DNA of 64,000 nt from Duganella guangzhouensis (GCF_009674535.1 NZ_WKJK01000010.1:1-64000); one strand, 5' to 3'. Positions 11,501-17,888 are shown, counted from the stretch's first letter. The notes: generated from the sequence alone by a model not told the origin. A program made the numbers and translations.

Positions 11501-12929
11501 GAGCCTGACCTCGGTGGCTGGCATCACGGCGACCCAGATCGCCACGCTGAAGACCGCGCAGCTGATTTCGCTGACGGCGTCGCAGCTCGGCGCGCTGTCC
11601 AGCAAAACCCTGGCCTCGCTGACCGCGACCCAGATCAAGGCGCTGACCACCGACCAGCTGTCCGGCATGAGCACGCTGAAGTCGTTCAGCACCGCGCAAA
11701 TCCCGTACCTGACCTCGGACCAGGTGAGCTCGCTGGGCGACACCCTGTTCGACACGCTGACCACCAAACAGCTGAGCCAGCTTGGCACGCTGCAAATCCT
11801 CGGCCTGACCACGGCCGAGATCGACACCCTCAGCAGCGCCGACATCGGCGCGTTGTCGGCCACCGCCATCAACGCCCTGAACTCCGACCAGGTCGCCGAG
11901 CTGGACTCGGCCGACATTGTCGCGCTGAAGACCGCGCAAGTGAGCGCGCTGAAAGCCACGCTGGTGCAATTGCTGAGCAGCACCCAGGTGGCCTCGTTCA
12001 CCACCGCGCAAATCAAATCGATGACCGCGACCCAGCTGAAGGCCCTGAGCACCGACCAGCTGTCCGCGCTGAGCATGACGCAGACCACCGCGCTGCTGGC
12101 CAACACCGCCAAATCGTCGATGTCCACCGACCAGCTGGCCGTGCTGACCGCCAGCCCGCTGATCCTCGACCTCGACGGCAACGGCATCTCGACGCTGAAC
12201 ATCAGCGCCGGGGTCCAGTTCGACATTCGCGGCGATGGCACCACCGTGCAGACCGGCTGGGTCGGCTCGGGCGATGGCTTGCTGGTCCTGGACCGCAATG
12301 GTGACGGCCTCATCAACGACGGCACCGAACTGTTCGGCACCGGCACCAACAGCAGCGACGGCAGCAAGGCCGCCAACGGCTTCGCCGCCCTGTCCGAGCT
12401 GGACACCAACGGCGACGGCATCATCGACAGCAACGACGCCCAGTTTGGCGATCTGCGGGTGTGGGTGGACGCCAACGCTGACGGCGTCAGCCAGGCCGAC
12501 GAGCTGAAGACCCTGGCCTCGCTGAACATCGCCAGCCTGTCGCTGACATCGCAGAGCTCGACCGAGTTCGACAACGGCAACTGGGTCGGCCTGACCTCCA
12601 GCTACACCAGCACCGACGGCAGCACGCACGCGCTGGCCGACGTCTGGTTCCAGGCCAACCACAGCGCCACCACGTCGACCAGCACGCTATCGCAGGCGAT
12701 CAGCAGCTACACCACCTCGACCAGCAGCGACAGTAGTGGCAGCGGCCAGTTGAGCGACACCACGTCCACCCCGACGAGCAGCCTCAACAACAACGTCGCC
12801 GCGCTGGCCGAGCAGCTACAGCAGTACAAAGCCAGCGCCGCGCTGAGTGGCACGTCGACATCGCAGCATGACGACTGGCTACGCAAGCAAGCCAGCACCA
12901 GCCACGGCATCCTGGCCGCGACCAAGTAG
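2547..12929 (+). CDS. Giant octapeptide-repeat protein with C-terminal EF-hand-like calcium module
   Basis: Function unknown. The start at 2547 is preferred over an upstream ATG at 2508 because GGAGA sits 7 bases before it. The product has 3460 residues. Residues 16 to about 3180 are almost entirely eight-residue units of consensus L-[TS]-[TS]-[DA]-Q-[IVL]-x-A, with almost no Cys. From residue 3205 there is a module like those of FrpC-type and other large secreted Ca-binding proteins: Asp/Gly loops start at residues 3208 (DLDGNG), 3249 (DRNGDG), 3286 (DTNGDG) and 3308 (DANADG), with GWVGSGDGLLVLDRNGDG and DGTELFG in between. A Ser/Thr-rich tail of about 135 residues follows. There is no signal peptide, no membrane segment and no GGxGxDxxx RTX array. 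By analogy with large Ca-binding exoproteins it may be exported by a type I system, but none is in the window. The octads could form short capped helices (Thr/Ser N-cap, D-Q-I); that is inference only. Confidence 0.85.
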   Translation: MTTQIPSYGSDDIALLNTLQISVLTTEDIQALSSDQLGWFTTNQIHALTTRSMAYLTAYGALGITTDGIQALSTNQLIALSSAGLTGLTTDQIVALTSVETAALTTGQLNTLLPTQLAALETVDVRALKTQQINSISSNQIYNLTTDQIAALSTAQLQAISTSAVTTLASDQVAALNSTSLQALSSQQLNTLNAGQISTVTTDQIAWLSTLQVAVLSTAWLQALSSDQFGAIETRDLVGLSSKQVRALTAAQLQGMSTDQAHALRSNEIAALSADQITVLSTDQVVALSSLTTLTSAQITGLTTDQITSLRTQTIAALSSAQLAALNGDQIVALNTDQVVAFSSAQVAALTTRMVSALTTDQVHAIETRDIPALTTAQLRTLSSDQLLALGLSQVAALSTAVLSALRPDQLAVLTTDQISALKSLLPLTTAQIQGLTTDQIISLDTKDLVLLTSAQLAALTYDQVVALTTDQLTLLTTAQVASLTTTMLSELTTDQVRGIETRDIPALSSTQLRTLSTDQLAALNTAQIAALASNMLPALRVDQIAALTTDQVAALKNLLLLSTAQVQALTTDQIISLETKDLVALTSAQLAALTYDQVVALTTDQVAQLTTAQIAGLSTTMLGELTTDQVRGIETRDIPALSSSQLRTLSTDQIAALGTDQIAALASNMLPALRVDQIAALSTDQVVALKNLLLLTTAQVQALTTDQIISLETKDLVALTSAQLAALTPDQVAALTTDEVVGLTTYQVSALTTSVLSQLSTDQIKAIETRDIRALSTAQIQALTTDQVVGLSTDQIYALTTADAQALSPDQLMAMSTDQIVAIKTLLALTTEQIFWLTTDQIAALETSTIAILSNSQLASLNVDQVHALTTDQLVALSTAQVASLTTTMVSELTTDQIKAIETRDIAVLTTAQGRALSTDQLVALNTDQIAVLSTTVEQALAPDQLAALTTDQIVALKTLLPLTTAQIAALTTDQLTHIETKDVVALTSTQLAALTSDQIQSLTSDQIVELSATQYADLTTAMLNTLTTDQVRAIETRDIAALRTQQVARLGTDQLMSLQTDQFTALSSAAVGALSTDQIQVLTSDQLNAMSTLAGVSSRQLTAFTTAQISNLSTRNLATLASSQLGILTSDQVLALTTDQIVALSGGQFQGLSSAGIAALSTDQVQAIETRDIAVLNTQQVNKLSTDQVVALKTDQVYALTTADAVALTTDQIAVLNSAQLDALRSLAVLSTQQVRALTSDQLATITTADLVSLTTRQLNAFSSDQLLTLNTDQIIALSSDQVAALSTSAIVTLSTDAIAAIETRDVRAMRTAQIAALTTDQIVAMSTAQLAVFTTAEIRALTVDQIAVLNSAQLAALQLTPLATKQITALTSDQIAQMSSSDFGLLSTAQIATLSSDQAQAITSDQMVALGTSQLRALSTSALSALGTDRIAALSNSDLASLNTRQIAVLSSDQLLALSSAQLRALTTAEIAALTQSQLSTLDDAQLDALLTLSALTTRQLQALNTDQVSHLNLADLRSLTSKQVAALSTDQVAALTTDQLVGMYTSQVRALSTSTIKALTTDQIASLTNNEITNLATRQVAALTTDQVVALGTRQIAAMTTQEVAALTATQKSVLSSDQIAALPSLASFSTAAIAALTTEQIASLSLTLFAGLTTAQIAALTSDQASVLTTAEIVALSTAQARALTINQLGALSTDQLQAMELVDLQALSTKQIVGLTTDQISNLQLSQVAGLSTQIIAALTTAQVHALTTAELAALSTLAPLTSKQIGALTTDQIASLGSVATLKTNQIAGLTSLQIGSLTTNQIVALTTAQVRSLSSATLGALSTDQVAAIEDVDIAALASNQIVALNSDQLGALTASQFAAIGSKILAALTTKQVAALTTDQVDSLATLAAFTTSQIKALTTDQLNHLLLAQIGTLKTNQLSVLTSTQLQALSSDQLIALSTAQVRGLGTAALTMLTTDQIAAIEVVDIAALSTAQVAALRTEQIAALTVAQLSAFTTAEISALTTKQFGVLTTDQFAALGSLASLGTKQIAGLSSDQIIALTVSQVAALKTNQLAALNSKQITYLTSDQIIALTTAQVRSLSTAAITALSSDQLAVLEDVDLRSLSSTQIGALTSDQLAALTLSQYGVLTTAEIAALTTRQIGYLSNTELAALNSITALTTRQVAALTTDQLQGMSDSIFTSLTTRQLAALTAAQAAGISNSELIALSTGQVRSLATTLISHLSTDQIIAMEVVDFAALNTAQLRALTTDQMVALLTEQLHALSSASINAFSQTQIGALSDAQLMALGDLSSYTTQQIAALSTDRIVSLTASDIDSLSTKQVAALTSIQTAVLDATQLAELSAAQVGALNTKALAGLSVSQIPSIDAGDFAALKSAQVASLSSDQLQAITSDQFAYLTTQAVAGLKASQITVLSGDQLNALTTISALSTAQIRALTSDQLPTLSQAQIAALKTSQIAALSNTQTPFLTTDQIIALETGDLLAMNTKALQALDANQIGAIEAEDLAALKSAQIAALTTDQFTWLTSDQIGYLSTAAVAGLTVSQVHILSPDQVTAMTGAQLRALSTKAIAALDLTQFAAIDAADMASLTTAQIIALGTADMTVISDDQLLSLSTAQVKALTTAQTAALSSDQLALISIGALSTKQFSGLGTATIAALNDTQLNSLTTAQLAALTTKQMAALNTHQIQVLSVAQWRAISTADIRVLSSDQLAALEDEDLAGLKTNQFAALSTTQIQLLSVDQMGQLTTAEIAAMSAAQIKVLSTAQLGGLSSLMPLTSTQFAALTSDQLQSLDAAHIASLSTGQTASLTKVQVASLSTDQVQALTTAQVRSLTAAGLSGLSTDQMANMEQQDVQALSSAQVAVLSTAQVTALSADTLSGLKTAQLLGLTAGDIKALSTDQLNALSTLGSLTDTQVAALTTDQLAALDDDSFRSLGSAQMADLKNTQVAALSTDQLANLSTKQISGLTVSYLTTDQISQLSLTSVAGITATQIATLKTAQLISLTASQLGALSSKTLASLTATQIKALTTDQLSGMSTLKSFSTAQIPYLTSDQVSSLGDTLFDTLTTKQLSQLGTLQILGLTTAEIDTLSSADIGALSATAINALNSDQVAELDSADIVALKTAQVSALKATLVQLLSSTQVASFTTAQIKSMTATQLKALSTDQLSALSMTQTTALLANTAKSSMSTDQLAVLTASPLILDLDGNGISTLNISAGVQFDIRGDGTTVQTGWVGSGDGLLVLDRNGDGLINDGTELFGTGTNSSDGSKAANGFAALSELDTNGDGIIDSNDAQFGDLRVWVDANADGVSQADELKTLASLNIASLSLTSQSSTEFDNGNWVGLTSSYTSTDGSTHALADVWFQANHSATTSTSTLSQAISSYTTSTSSDSSGSGQLSDTTSTPTSSLNNNVAALAEQLQQYKASAALSGTSTSQHDDWLRKQASTSHGILAATK
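2592..12092 (+). repeat. About 400 tandem 24-bp units arranged in a 402-bp super-repeat
   Basis: The repeat is read directly from the translation. Each 24-bp unit encodes LTTDQIxA or a variant. A marker unit with an acidic core (IETRDIPA in the first half, IEDVDIAA/MEVVDFAA types in the second) recurs at 3240, 3642, 4044, 4446, 4848, 5250, 5652, 6054, 6456, 6855, 7257 (degenerate), 7659, 8055, 8457, 8859, 9261, 9663, 10065, 10305, 10704, 11106, 11499 (degenerate) and 11901. A standard period has 16 octads plus one six-residue unit (for example LKSLLP or LKNLLL) in eighth place, giving 134 residues or 402 bp. Small departures (399, 396 and 393 bp) come from five-residue units or a second six-residue unit. 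The interval 10065-10304 has only ten octads and no hexad. Confidence 0.93.
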
Positions 12930-12938
12930 CCGAACCCC

Positions 12939-12967
12939 AAACAGCCAGCGTCAAGCTGGCTGTTTTA
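12939..12967 (+). terminator. Rho-independent terminator of the giant repeat gene
   Basis: Eleven-base stem AAACAGCCAGC / GCTGGCTGTTT with loop GTCAA, ending in a short T run, 9 bases after the stop codon. From here to 13053 there is no gene; the stretch is moderately A+T-rich and may hold the promoter of the next genes. Confidence 0.8.
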
Positions 12968-13053
12968 CTTTGGTGGCGTGATAAAGCGAGGATTTTGCAA
13001 GTGAACAAAATGCTATGCTTGCCCGATTCGACTTTTATAAAAGGGAGAGCCTG

Positions 13054-13122
13054 GTGCCCGTAGTGAACCTGATCATGCTCTGGGTCTTCGCCTTCAGTGC
13101 CTGGCCGCGCGAGCGCACATAA
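13054..13122 (+). CDS. Possible 22-residue hydrophobic peptide (small ORF)
   Basis: A GTG codon is preceded by a strong ribosome site (AAGGGAGAG, with 6 bases between GGGAG and GTG) and opens a frame encoding VPVVNLIMLWVFAFSAWPRE plus two residues before a TAA stop. The peptide is a hydrophobic run with a basic/acidic tail and resembles small bacterial membrane peptides or a leader peptide. It ends 12 bases before the next gene, which itself lacks a good ribosome site, so translation could be coupled. There is no family to compare with; support is only the ribosome site and the hydrophobicity. Confidence 0.35.
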   Translation: MPVVNLIMLWVFAFSAWPRERT

Positions 13123-13134
13123 CTAGCCTACCCA

Positions 13135-13695
13135 ATGCACATACAACCACAGCCCGCTCGATTTCATGCAGAAACCACCATCGAGGGTCTCAGAGTCGTC
13201 ATCCCCGCCAGTCGAAATTGGTTCATCATGCTGTTTTTGGTAGCGTGGCTGGGCGGCTGGACCATCGGCGAGACCAATGTAGCCGGTCAGTTACTCAACC
13301 CAGGGGACAAGACCCCATCCGGCTTTCTTCTCTTCTGGCTAGCCGGCTGGACCCTCGGCGGTCTTTTCGCCGTTGGCACCGTGCTCTGGCAGTTGGCGGG
13401 CCGCGAAATACTCATCGCCAATTCCTTAGCGCTCACACACCGGTTTGAAGTCTTCGGCGTCGGTGTCAGCCGCTCCTATGGCGCATCCGATATCAAACAC
13501 CTGCGCACCACCGAATACTCGCCGCCGCCAACGATGAACCAGCGCGCAATGCTGCCGCCGTTCTTCGGCTCCGGCCACGGCCCCATCGCATTTGATTACG
13601 GGGCCAGGACCATCCGCATTGGTTCATCGTTAGAAGAGGCCGAGGCCAAATCGCTGCTCAACAGCCTGGTAGCACATCTGCCGCGTCAACTGTGA
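13135..13695 (+). CDS. Hypothetical two-segment membrane protein
   Basis: Family not recognised. The 186-residue product has a short N-terminal cytoplasmic part, two membrane helices (around residues 29-45 FIMLFLVAWLGGWTIG, and 64-86 LLFWLAGWTLGGLFAVGTVL) and a C-terminal soluble domain of about 100 residues with the pattern GREILIANSLALTHRFEVFG...IRIGSSLEEAEAKSLLNSL. This layout (two helices, then a beta-rich domain with terminal helix) resembles bacterial PH-like membrane proteins, but that is a guess from the pattern. No clear ribosome site precedes the ATG. Confidence 0.7.
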   Translation: MHIQPQPARFHAETTIEGLRVVIPASRNWFIMLFLVAWLGGWTIGETNVAGQLLNPGDKTPSGFLLFWLAGWTLGGLFAVGTVLWQLAGREILIANSLALTHRFEVFGVGVSRSYGASDIKHLRTTEYSPPPTMNQRAMLPPFFGSGHGPIAFDYGARTIRIGSSLEEAEAKSLLNSLVAHLPRQL

Positions 13696-13716
13696 ATCGT
13701 GTCCCCAGGAGTGGTC

Positions 13717-14391
13717 ATGACTGCCGAAGAAATCCTCGAAAAACTGAAGCTACTTGGGCAGGATGGTTACAAAAGAACACTGCTGAATCACGGCGTTGTG
13801 GAGCCTGTGTTCGGTGTCAAAATCGAAGAGCTGAAAAAAATCCAGAAGGTGGTTAAGCGGAATTATCAGCTTGCGCTGGATTTGTACGAGACCGGAGTCT
13901 ACGACGCCATGTATCTGGCAGGCCTGGTGGCGGACGACAAGGCTATGACGAAGCCCGACCTGCAGCACTGGGTAAGCCATGCGAAGTCAGAGCCCATTAG
14001 TTTGTACACCGTGCCGTGGGTCGCGGCGCAGGGATTGCACGGTTGGGAATTGGGACTGGAGTGGATCGAATCACCGCAACCGAGCGTGGCGGTATCGGGC
14101 TGGGCGACCCTGAGCGGCCTGGTGGCGCTGACCGACGACGAAAACCTGGACATCGATGCCTTACGTAGCTTGTTGCTGCGCATACCAGCGCTCCTCCCGC
14201 AGCAGCCCAGGCAAGTGAGTTCTGCGATGAATAGCTTCGTCATTGCGATCGGTAGCTATGTATCCGCTTTAACCCAGCCAGCGCTGGACATGAACGAGCA
14301 GACCGAGCTACTGACGAAGGCTTCTGATGCCATACGCAAGATAGAACAGCGCGGCGGGATAGGTAAGAAACGCAAAACAATCAAGTGCTGA
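13717..14391 (+). CDS. AlkD-like DNA alkylation repair protein (HEAT-like repeats)
   Basis: The 224-residue product looks like the AlkC/AlkD DNA alkylation repair family, whose HEAT-like alpha-helical repeats grip DNA so that alkylated bases can be removed. It starts MTAEEILEKLKLLGQDGYKR and continues with GVKIEELKKIQKVVKRNYQLAL and LAGLVADDKAMTKPDLQHWV, all typical of the family's first repeats. The start at 13717 was chosen over a GTG at 13699 because CAGGAG sits just before it. Active-site residues cannot be confirmed by eye, and several members of this family lack glycosylase activity. The gene converges with the next one, 12 bases away. Confidence 0.75.
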   Translation: MTAEEILEKLKLLGQDGYKRTLLNHGVVEPVFGVKIEELKKIQKVVKRNYQLALDLYETGVYDAMYLAGLVADDKAMTKPDLQHWVSHAKSEPISLYTVPWVAAQGLHGWELGLEWIESPQPSVAVSGWATLSGLVALTDDENLDIDALRSLLLRIPALLPQQPRQVSSAMNSFVIAIGSYVSALTQPALDMNEQTELLTKASDAIRKIEQRGGIGKKRKTIKC

Positions 14392-14403
14392 ACTGAGCGG
14401 ACG

Positions 14404-15660
14404 TCAGTGCGCCACCACCAGCTTGGCGACGACTTCGTTGCTGAAGGTGTAGCCATTGCTGACGAGTAGCGCGTAACTGGCTGGCCCGGTGCGCATCAGG
14501 CTATACGGCCACAAGCCCGGCACTTTCAGCGCCCCCGGTAGCGTATGAACGTCGGCAACGACGCTGTCTACCCCCGCTGGCGTGGTGCGGATGATGGTGC
14601 CGCTTGCGCCGTCGACGCGGTAAGTGTTGCCATTCAGATCGGCGTTGATAGAGGTTGGCAGCGCACTGACGGTGCTGACGTCCGCCGCTGCAGTGATTTT
14701 GCGCACCACGGTGTCGTTCTTGTCGTAGACGTACAGGCTTTCGTCGCTGTCGAAGCCGATGACCTTGGGCGACAGGAAGCGGGCGCTGGCGCCGTTGCCG
14801 TCTTTCAGGTCGGCCGTGTGATTACCCTCCGCGCCAGCCAGCAACGTCATCGTGCCCTGCGGCGAGATCTTGTACACAGCAATCGTATCTGAGCTGCTGA
14901 CGCCGGCCGTGGCAGGGGCAAAGTAGGTGGCCGTGTACAGGTTGCCGCCGCGGTCGGCGGCCAGGCCAGACGGCAGGTAGATTTTCTTCAGGTTGCCGAC
15001 GGTGTCGGCGGCGCCGAACCAAGTACTGTCGGTGCAGGAGGCCAATGTGCTGACGATGCCTGCGGCGCTGATTTTGCGCAGCGTCACGCCAATCAGGATC
15101 GGGGAGCTTATGCGGCAGCTACCAGCCACGTACAGATTACCGGCCGGATCGGCGGTCAATGACAATGACTCGCGGAAGCGCGCCGATGCGACTGGACCAT
15201 CGGTTGCCTGTTCGAGCGTTTCGGTGTCGAGCCGGCCGCTGACGAGGGTGAGGCCGGGCGCGCCGGGATCGGGGAACACGGTCAGCACCAGCGATTTGCT
15301 GACGCCGCCCGCGCTGACGTTGACGGTGACATCGGTATTGGCGGTGACCGTGGCCGGTGGCGTGTAATTGACACTCGCGCCGCTGCTGGCCGACAGGGTG
15401 CCGACGTTGCCTGCGCCCAGCGTCCAGGTGATGGCGCTGTTGTCGCTGGCGCCGGCGCTCAGCGGCAAAGCTTTGCCGCCCGCCAGCGTTTGATTGGCGG
15501 CGGCTGTGAGTGTCACGCTTGGCGGGAGAGGAGCGGAGGCGCTGCCGCCACCGCTGCTGTTACCTCCCGCGCTACTTCCGCTACCACCACAGGCGCTCAG
15601 CAGCCCAGCCACCACCAGCGCGGTGGCGCGCAGTTGGCATTGCATCGAATATGGTTTCAT
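14404..15660 (-). CDS. Lipoprotein with Ig-like and NHL-type beta-propeller domains
   Basis: The 418-residue product starts with a lipoprotein signal ending LLSAC (Cys 24), then a Gly/Ser-rich linker, an Ig-like domain (SVTLTAAANQTLAGGKALPL ... VTANTDVTVNVSAGG, about residues 50-125) and a C-terminal region with repeated blades of the type LTADPAGNLYVA, LAADRGGNLYTA and IGFDSDESLYVYD, as in NHL-repeat propellers. Such proteins are usually outer-membrane or periplasmic; the substrate or partner is unknown. It is transcribed leftward and converges with the AlkD-like gene. A second in-frame ATG five codons downstream is an alternative start. Confidence 0.75.
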   Translation of the reverse strand: MKPYSMQCQLRATALVVAGLLSACGGSGSSAGGNSSGGGSASAPLPPSVTLTAAANQTLAGGKALPLSAGASDNSAITWTLGAGNVGTLSASSGASVNYTPPATVTANTDVTVNVSAGGVSKSLVLTVFPDPGAPGLTLVSGRLDTETLEQATDGPVASARFRESLSLTADPAGNLYVAGSCRISSPILIGVTLRKISAAGIVSTLASCTDSTWFGAADTVGNLKKIYLPSGLAADRGGNLYTATYFAPATAGVSSSDTIAVYKISPQGTMTLLAGAEGNHTADLKDGNGASARFLSPKVIGFDSDESLYVYDKNDTVVRKITAAADVSTVSALPTSINADLNGNTYRVDGASGTIIRTTPAGVDSVVADVHTLPGALKVPGLWPYSLMRTGPASYALLVSNGYTFSNEVVAKLVVAH

Positions 15661-15834
15661 CTTGCCACCATGATTATTAAATTAGCAAGCCATATTAAAT
15701 CACAAAAAAACAATATCGTGATGAAAATACAATAAGGGTGGGTAAAACCTGCTATTAGCGCTGAGTTGACGTTGTTTGACATCCCCCGCCGATGTGTATA
15801 CGGTTTTGCGTACTGTTAACGATTGCCGGCATCC

Positions 15835-16926
15835 ATGGCCACCGCTCCTTACGCTCAGAAGCCCCTCACCCCGTACCGCCGCGCGCTGGCGCGCTTCTCG
15901 CTCTCTGAAATGGCCAAGTATGCCAAGCTCACGCTAGGCATGTGGCTGGCTTTCGGAATTCCGTATTCGCTCGGCTACCCCGATGCCGCAGTCGCGCTGG
16001 CGGGCTCGACCATGCTGACGCTGGCGCTTGGCAGTTCCATCTCCGCCGCACGCGGCTATTTCCATAAACGGGTGATGTCGAATCTGGTGGCAATGCCAGT
16101 CGGTACCCTGCTGATCTGGCTGACCGCGCCGCATCTGTGGCTGGGCGTGATCCTGCTGCCGCTGGTGATCTTTGCGATCGTGCGCATCAAGCCCTCGGTA
16201 TTCCAGATGACCAGCATCACCGTGCCGATGACGCTGGTGCTGTACACCGGCGAGCATATTTCATTGTTGGAGCAGCGGCTGGTCGCGGTGGTGCTGGGCA
16301 TGCGGTTCGGCTTCATTTTGCAGCAGCTTGTGTTCCCGCCGGATCATGGCTTTTGGGCCAACACGCTGCTCAACGACGGCAACGATCAAGCCTCGGCGAC
16401 GCTGGCCGACGTCGCCTCTGGCGCGACCGATCCCGCCAGTCTGAAAAAGGCGGCGGCGACGCTGCGCCAGACCAGCGGCAACCTGAAACAAGCGCATGAT
16501 CTGCTGAAATCGGATCTGGAACAGTCGTGGGTATCGGCGCATCTGGAGCGCAATCGGGATCGCCTGCCGCTGTTTCTGTGCTATCACGAGCTGTTTGATT
16601 CCATCGTCGGTTTTCTGGAAACGCTGGATGGCTTCAACGCCCAATTTACGGCGCTGGAGGCGCAATGGAAGCACACCTATCAGCACAGCCTGGCGCGGCT
16701 GGTCGAAGTGCATCGGCAACTCGCCGCACAAGCCGATCTGCGGACGGACAGCCCTCGCCTGCCCACGACGCCGCTGGCGCTCGCCGAGTTGCACGCGCTG
16801 GTGGACGCCCTGCCCGCGCAAGGTGTCTACATGAGCGTCTATCTCGGCCATCTGAGCGGTTACGGCATCTTGCTGAACCGCCTCAGCGATATGCACACCG
16901 AACATCTGCGGGCGCTAAGCAATTAG
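15835..16926 (+). CDS. FUSC-family membrane protein (aromatic acid exporter-like)
   Basis: The 363-residue product has an N-terminal half with about five or six membrane helices in pairs (LTLGMWLAFGIPYSLG, VALAGSTMLTLALGSS, LWLGVILLPLVIFAIV, MTSITVPMTLVLYTG, LVAVVLGMRFGFILQQLV) and a C-terminal helical cytoplasmic half. This matches the FUSC/aromatic-acid-exporter fold seen in AaeB-like proteins, here in a one-module form. Substrate unknown. The ATG at 15835 is preferred to an in-frame TTG at 15823; neither has a good ribosome site. About 170 bases upstream, shared with the divergent lipoprotein gene, are A+T-rich and probably hold both promoters. Confidence 0.7.
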   Translation: MATAPYAQKPLTPYRRALARFSLSEMAKYAKLTLGMWLAFGIPYSLGYPDAAVALAGSTMLTLALGSSISAARGYFHKRVMSNLVAMPVGTLLIWLTAPHLWLGVILLPLVIFAIVRIKPSVFQMTSITVPMTLVLYTGEHISLLEQRLVAVVLGMRFGFILQQLVFPPDHGFWANTLLNDGNDQASATLADVASGATDPASLKKAAATLRQTSGNLKQAHDLLKSDLEQSWVSAHLERNRDRLPLFLCYHELFDSIVGFLETLDGFNAQFTALEAQWKHTYQHSLARLVEVHRQLAAQADLRTDSPRLPTTPLALAELHALVDALPAQGVYMSVYLGHLSGYGILLNRLSDMHTEHLRALSN

Positions 16927-16945
16927 CTGATGTCCTTAAACAAAA

Positions 16946-16971
16946 AGACCTCGCCGGAGCGAGGTCTGTTG
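16946..16971. terminator. Bidirectional terminator between convergent genes
   Basis: Eight-base stem AGACCTCG / CGAGGTCT with loop CCGGAG, preceded by an A run and followed by GTTGTGT, midway between the convergent FUSC and PEP-CTERM genes. The A run makes it better suited to stop leftward transcription. Confidence 0.65.
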
Positions 16972-16989
16972 TGTACGGCCCAGAAGAAA

Positions 16990-17655
16990 TCAGGCTTGTT
17001 TCCGACGACGAGCGAGGAAGCCCAGCAGCCCCAGGCCAACCATCATCATGCCGTAGGTCTCCGGCTCCGGGACCGGCGCGGTTAAGGTGGCCTGGAACGC
17101 CAGGTCGCTATTGGTGACATACCACTGCGTGCTGTCCCACACCTGGGTGGTCAATGCGCCCACATTATCGCCATTGTTAAAGAACACCAGGTTGCCGCCA
17201 CTAATCGTGTCGCCAGTGTAGCCCCAGCTAGTGGTGCCGCCGAAGCCAGACTGCAAGCCAGAGGTACTGAAGAACACCACATACTTGGTATTCGCATTCA
17301 GTTGAAGATTGCCCGTGTTGGTGTCGACTTGCTGAAAGCCGCTGCCACCAACATTGGCACTCTCGACGCCGCTAGTCCACACGATGTTGGATGCCTTGCT
17401 GCCATCCCATTCGGCGACGTATGCCTTGTACTCGACATTGACGCTGCCCAGGTAGAAACTGAATGAGTTCAGCACGGTATCAACGGCCCCCGTGGTGAAG
17501 GTCTGTCCATAGGTTGCCGTGTTCGCCACACCCCACGGTGATATGGAGTAGCTGCCATCCCAAGCTGGCGTATTCGTTAGCGTCGTATCCGCATAAGCGG
17601 CACCGGTCAATGCCAATCCAGCCAGCAGCGCGATCAAATTCTTTTTCATTTTCAT
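16990..17655 (-). CDS. PEP-CTERM sorting-domain exported protein
   Basis: The 221-residue product has a signal peptide (MKMKKNLIALLAGLALTGAA) and ends in a classic PEP-CTERM anchor: VPEPETYG, a hydrophobic run MMMVGLGLLGFLA and RRRKQA. Such proteins are processed by an exosortase (not in the window) and usually go to the cell surface or extracellular matrix in exopolysaccharide-making bacteria. The body is rich in Thr, Ser, Asn and Gly and looks beta-stranded. The start at 17655 is chosen because AAGGA lies 8-12 bases upstream; a longer frame to 17727 lacks this and would bury the signal peptide. Confidence 0.85.
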   Translation of the reverse strand: MKMKKNLIALLAGLALTGAAYADTTLTNTPAWDGSYSISPWGVANTATYGQTFTTGAVDTVLNSFSFYLGSVNVEYKAYVAEWDGSKASNIVWTSGVESANVGGSGFQQVDTNTGNLQLNANTKYVVFFSTSGLQSGFGGTTSWGYTGDTISGGNLVFFNNGDNVGALTTQVWDSTQWYVTNSDLAFQATLTAPVPEPETYGMMMVGLGLLGFLARRRKQA

Positions 17656-17708
17656 GCTCAAATTCCTTTTCATTCTATTAATTGTGGTGAGGAACGGGCT
17701 TGGTATAA

Positions 17709-17732
17709 CCTGTGTGTACCCTGGCACACAGG
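17709..17732. promoter_or_regulatory. Inverted repeat upstream of the PEP-CTERM gene
   Basis: Perfect eight-base inverted repeat CCTGTGTG / CACACAGG with an eight-base spacer, 54 bases upstream of the PEP-CTERM start. It could be an operator. The rest of 17656-17888 is strikingly A+T-rich for this genome and shows no gene. Confidence 0.35.
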
Positions 17733-17888
17733 CACAACCTCGAGCGATTCTTGATCACGATGTTGTCAATATAAGAATATACATGAAAATGAGACAATAA
17801 TTATTCGTTTTATCACATAAACAACAAATATAATAAACTAGCTTCATGGCTTGCGGCCTGGCATAAAAACGGAAGATTGCAAAACAAA

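Noticed and set aside
2592..12092. Regular short repeats that could suggest a CRISPR array or satellite DNA
   Set aside because: The 24-bp period stays in one reading frame, keeps a protein consensus and has no unique spacers.
2592..12092. Similarity of LTTDQVVAL units to TAL-effector repeats (LTPEQVVAI...)
   Set aside because: TAL repeats are 33-35 residues long with a variable base-reading pair; here the unit is eight residues and no such pair exists. The likeness is limited to a helix-capping pattern.
12160..12929. RTX toxin or adhesin with GGxGxDxxx repeats
   Set aside because: No nonapeptide of that kind is present; the Asp/Gly loops are EF-hand/dockerin-like.
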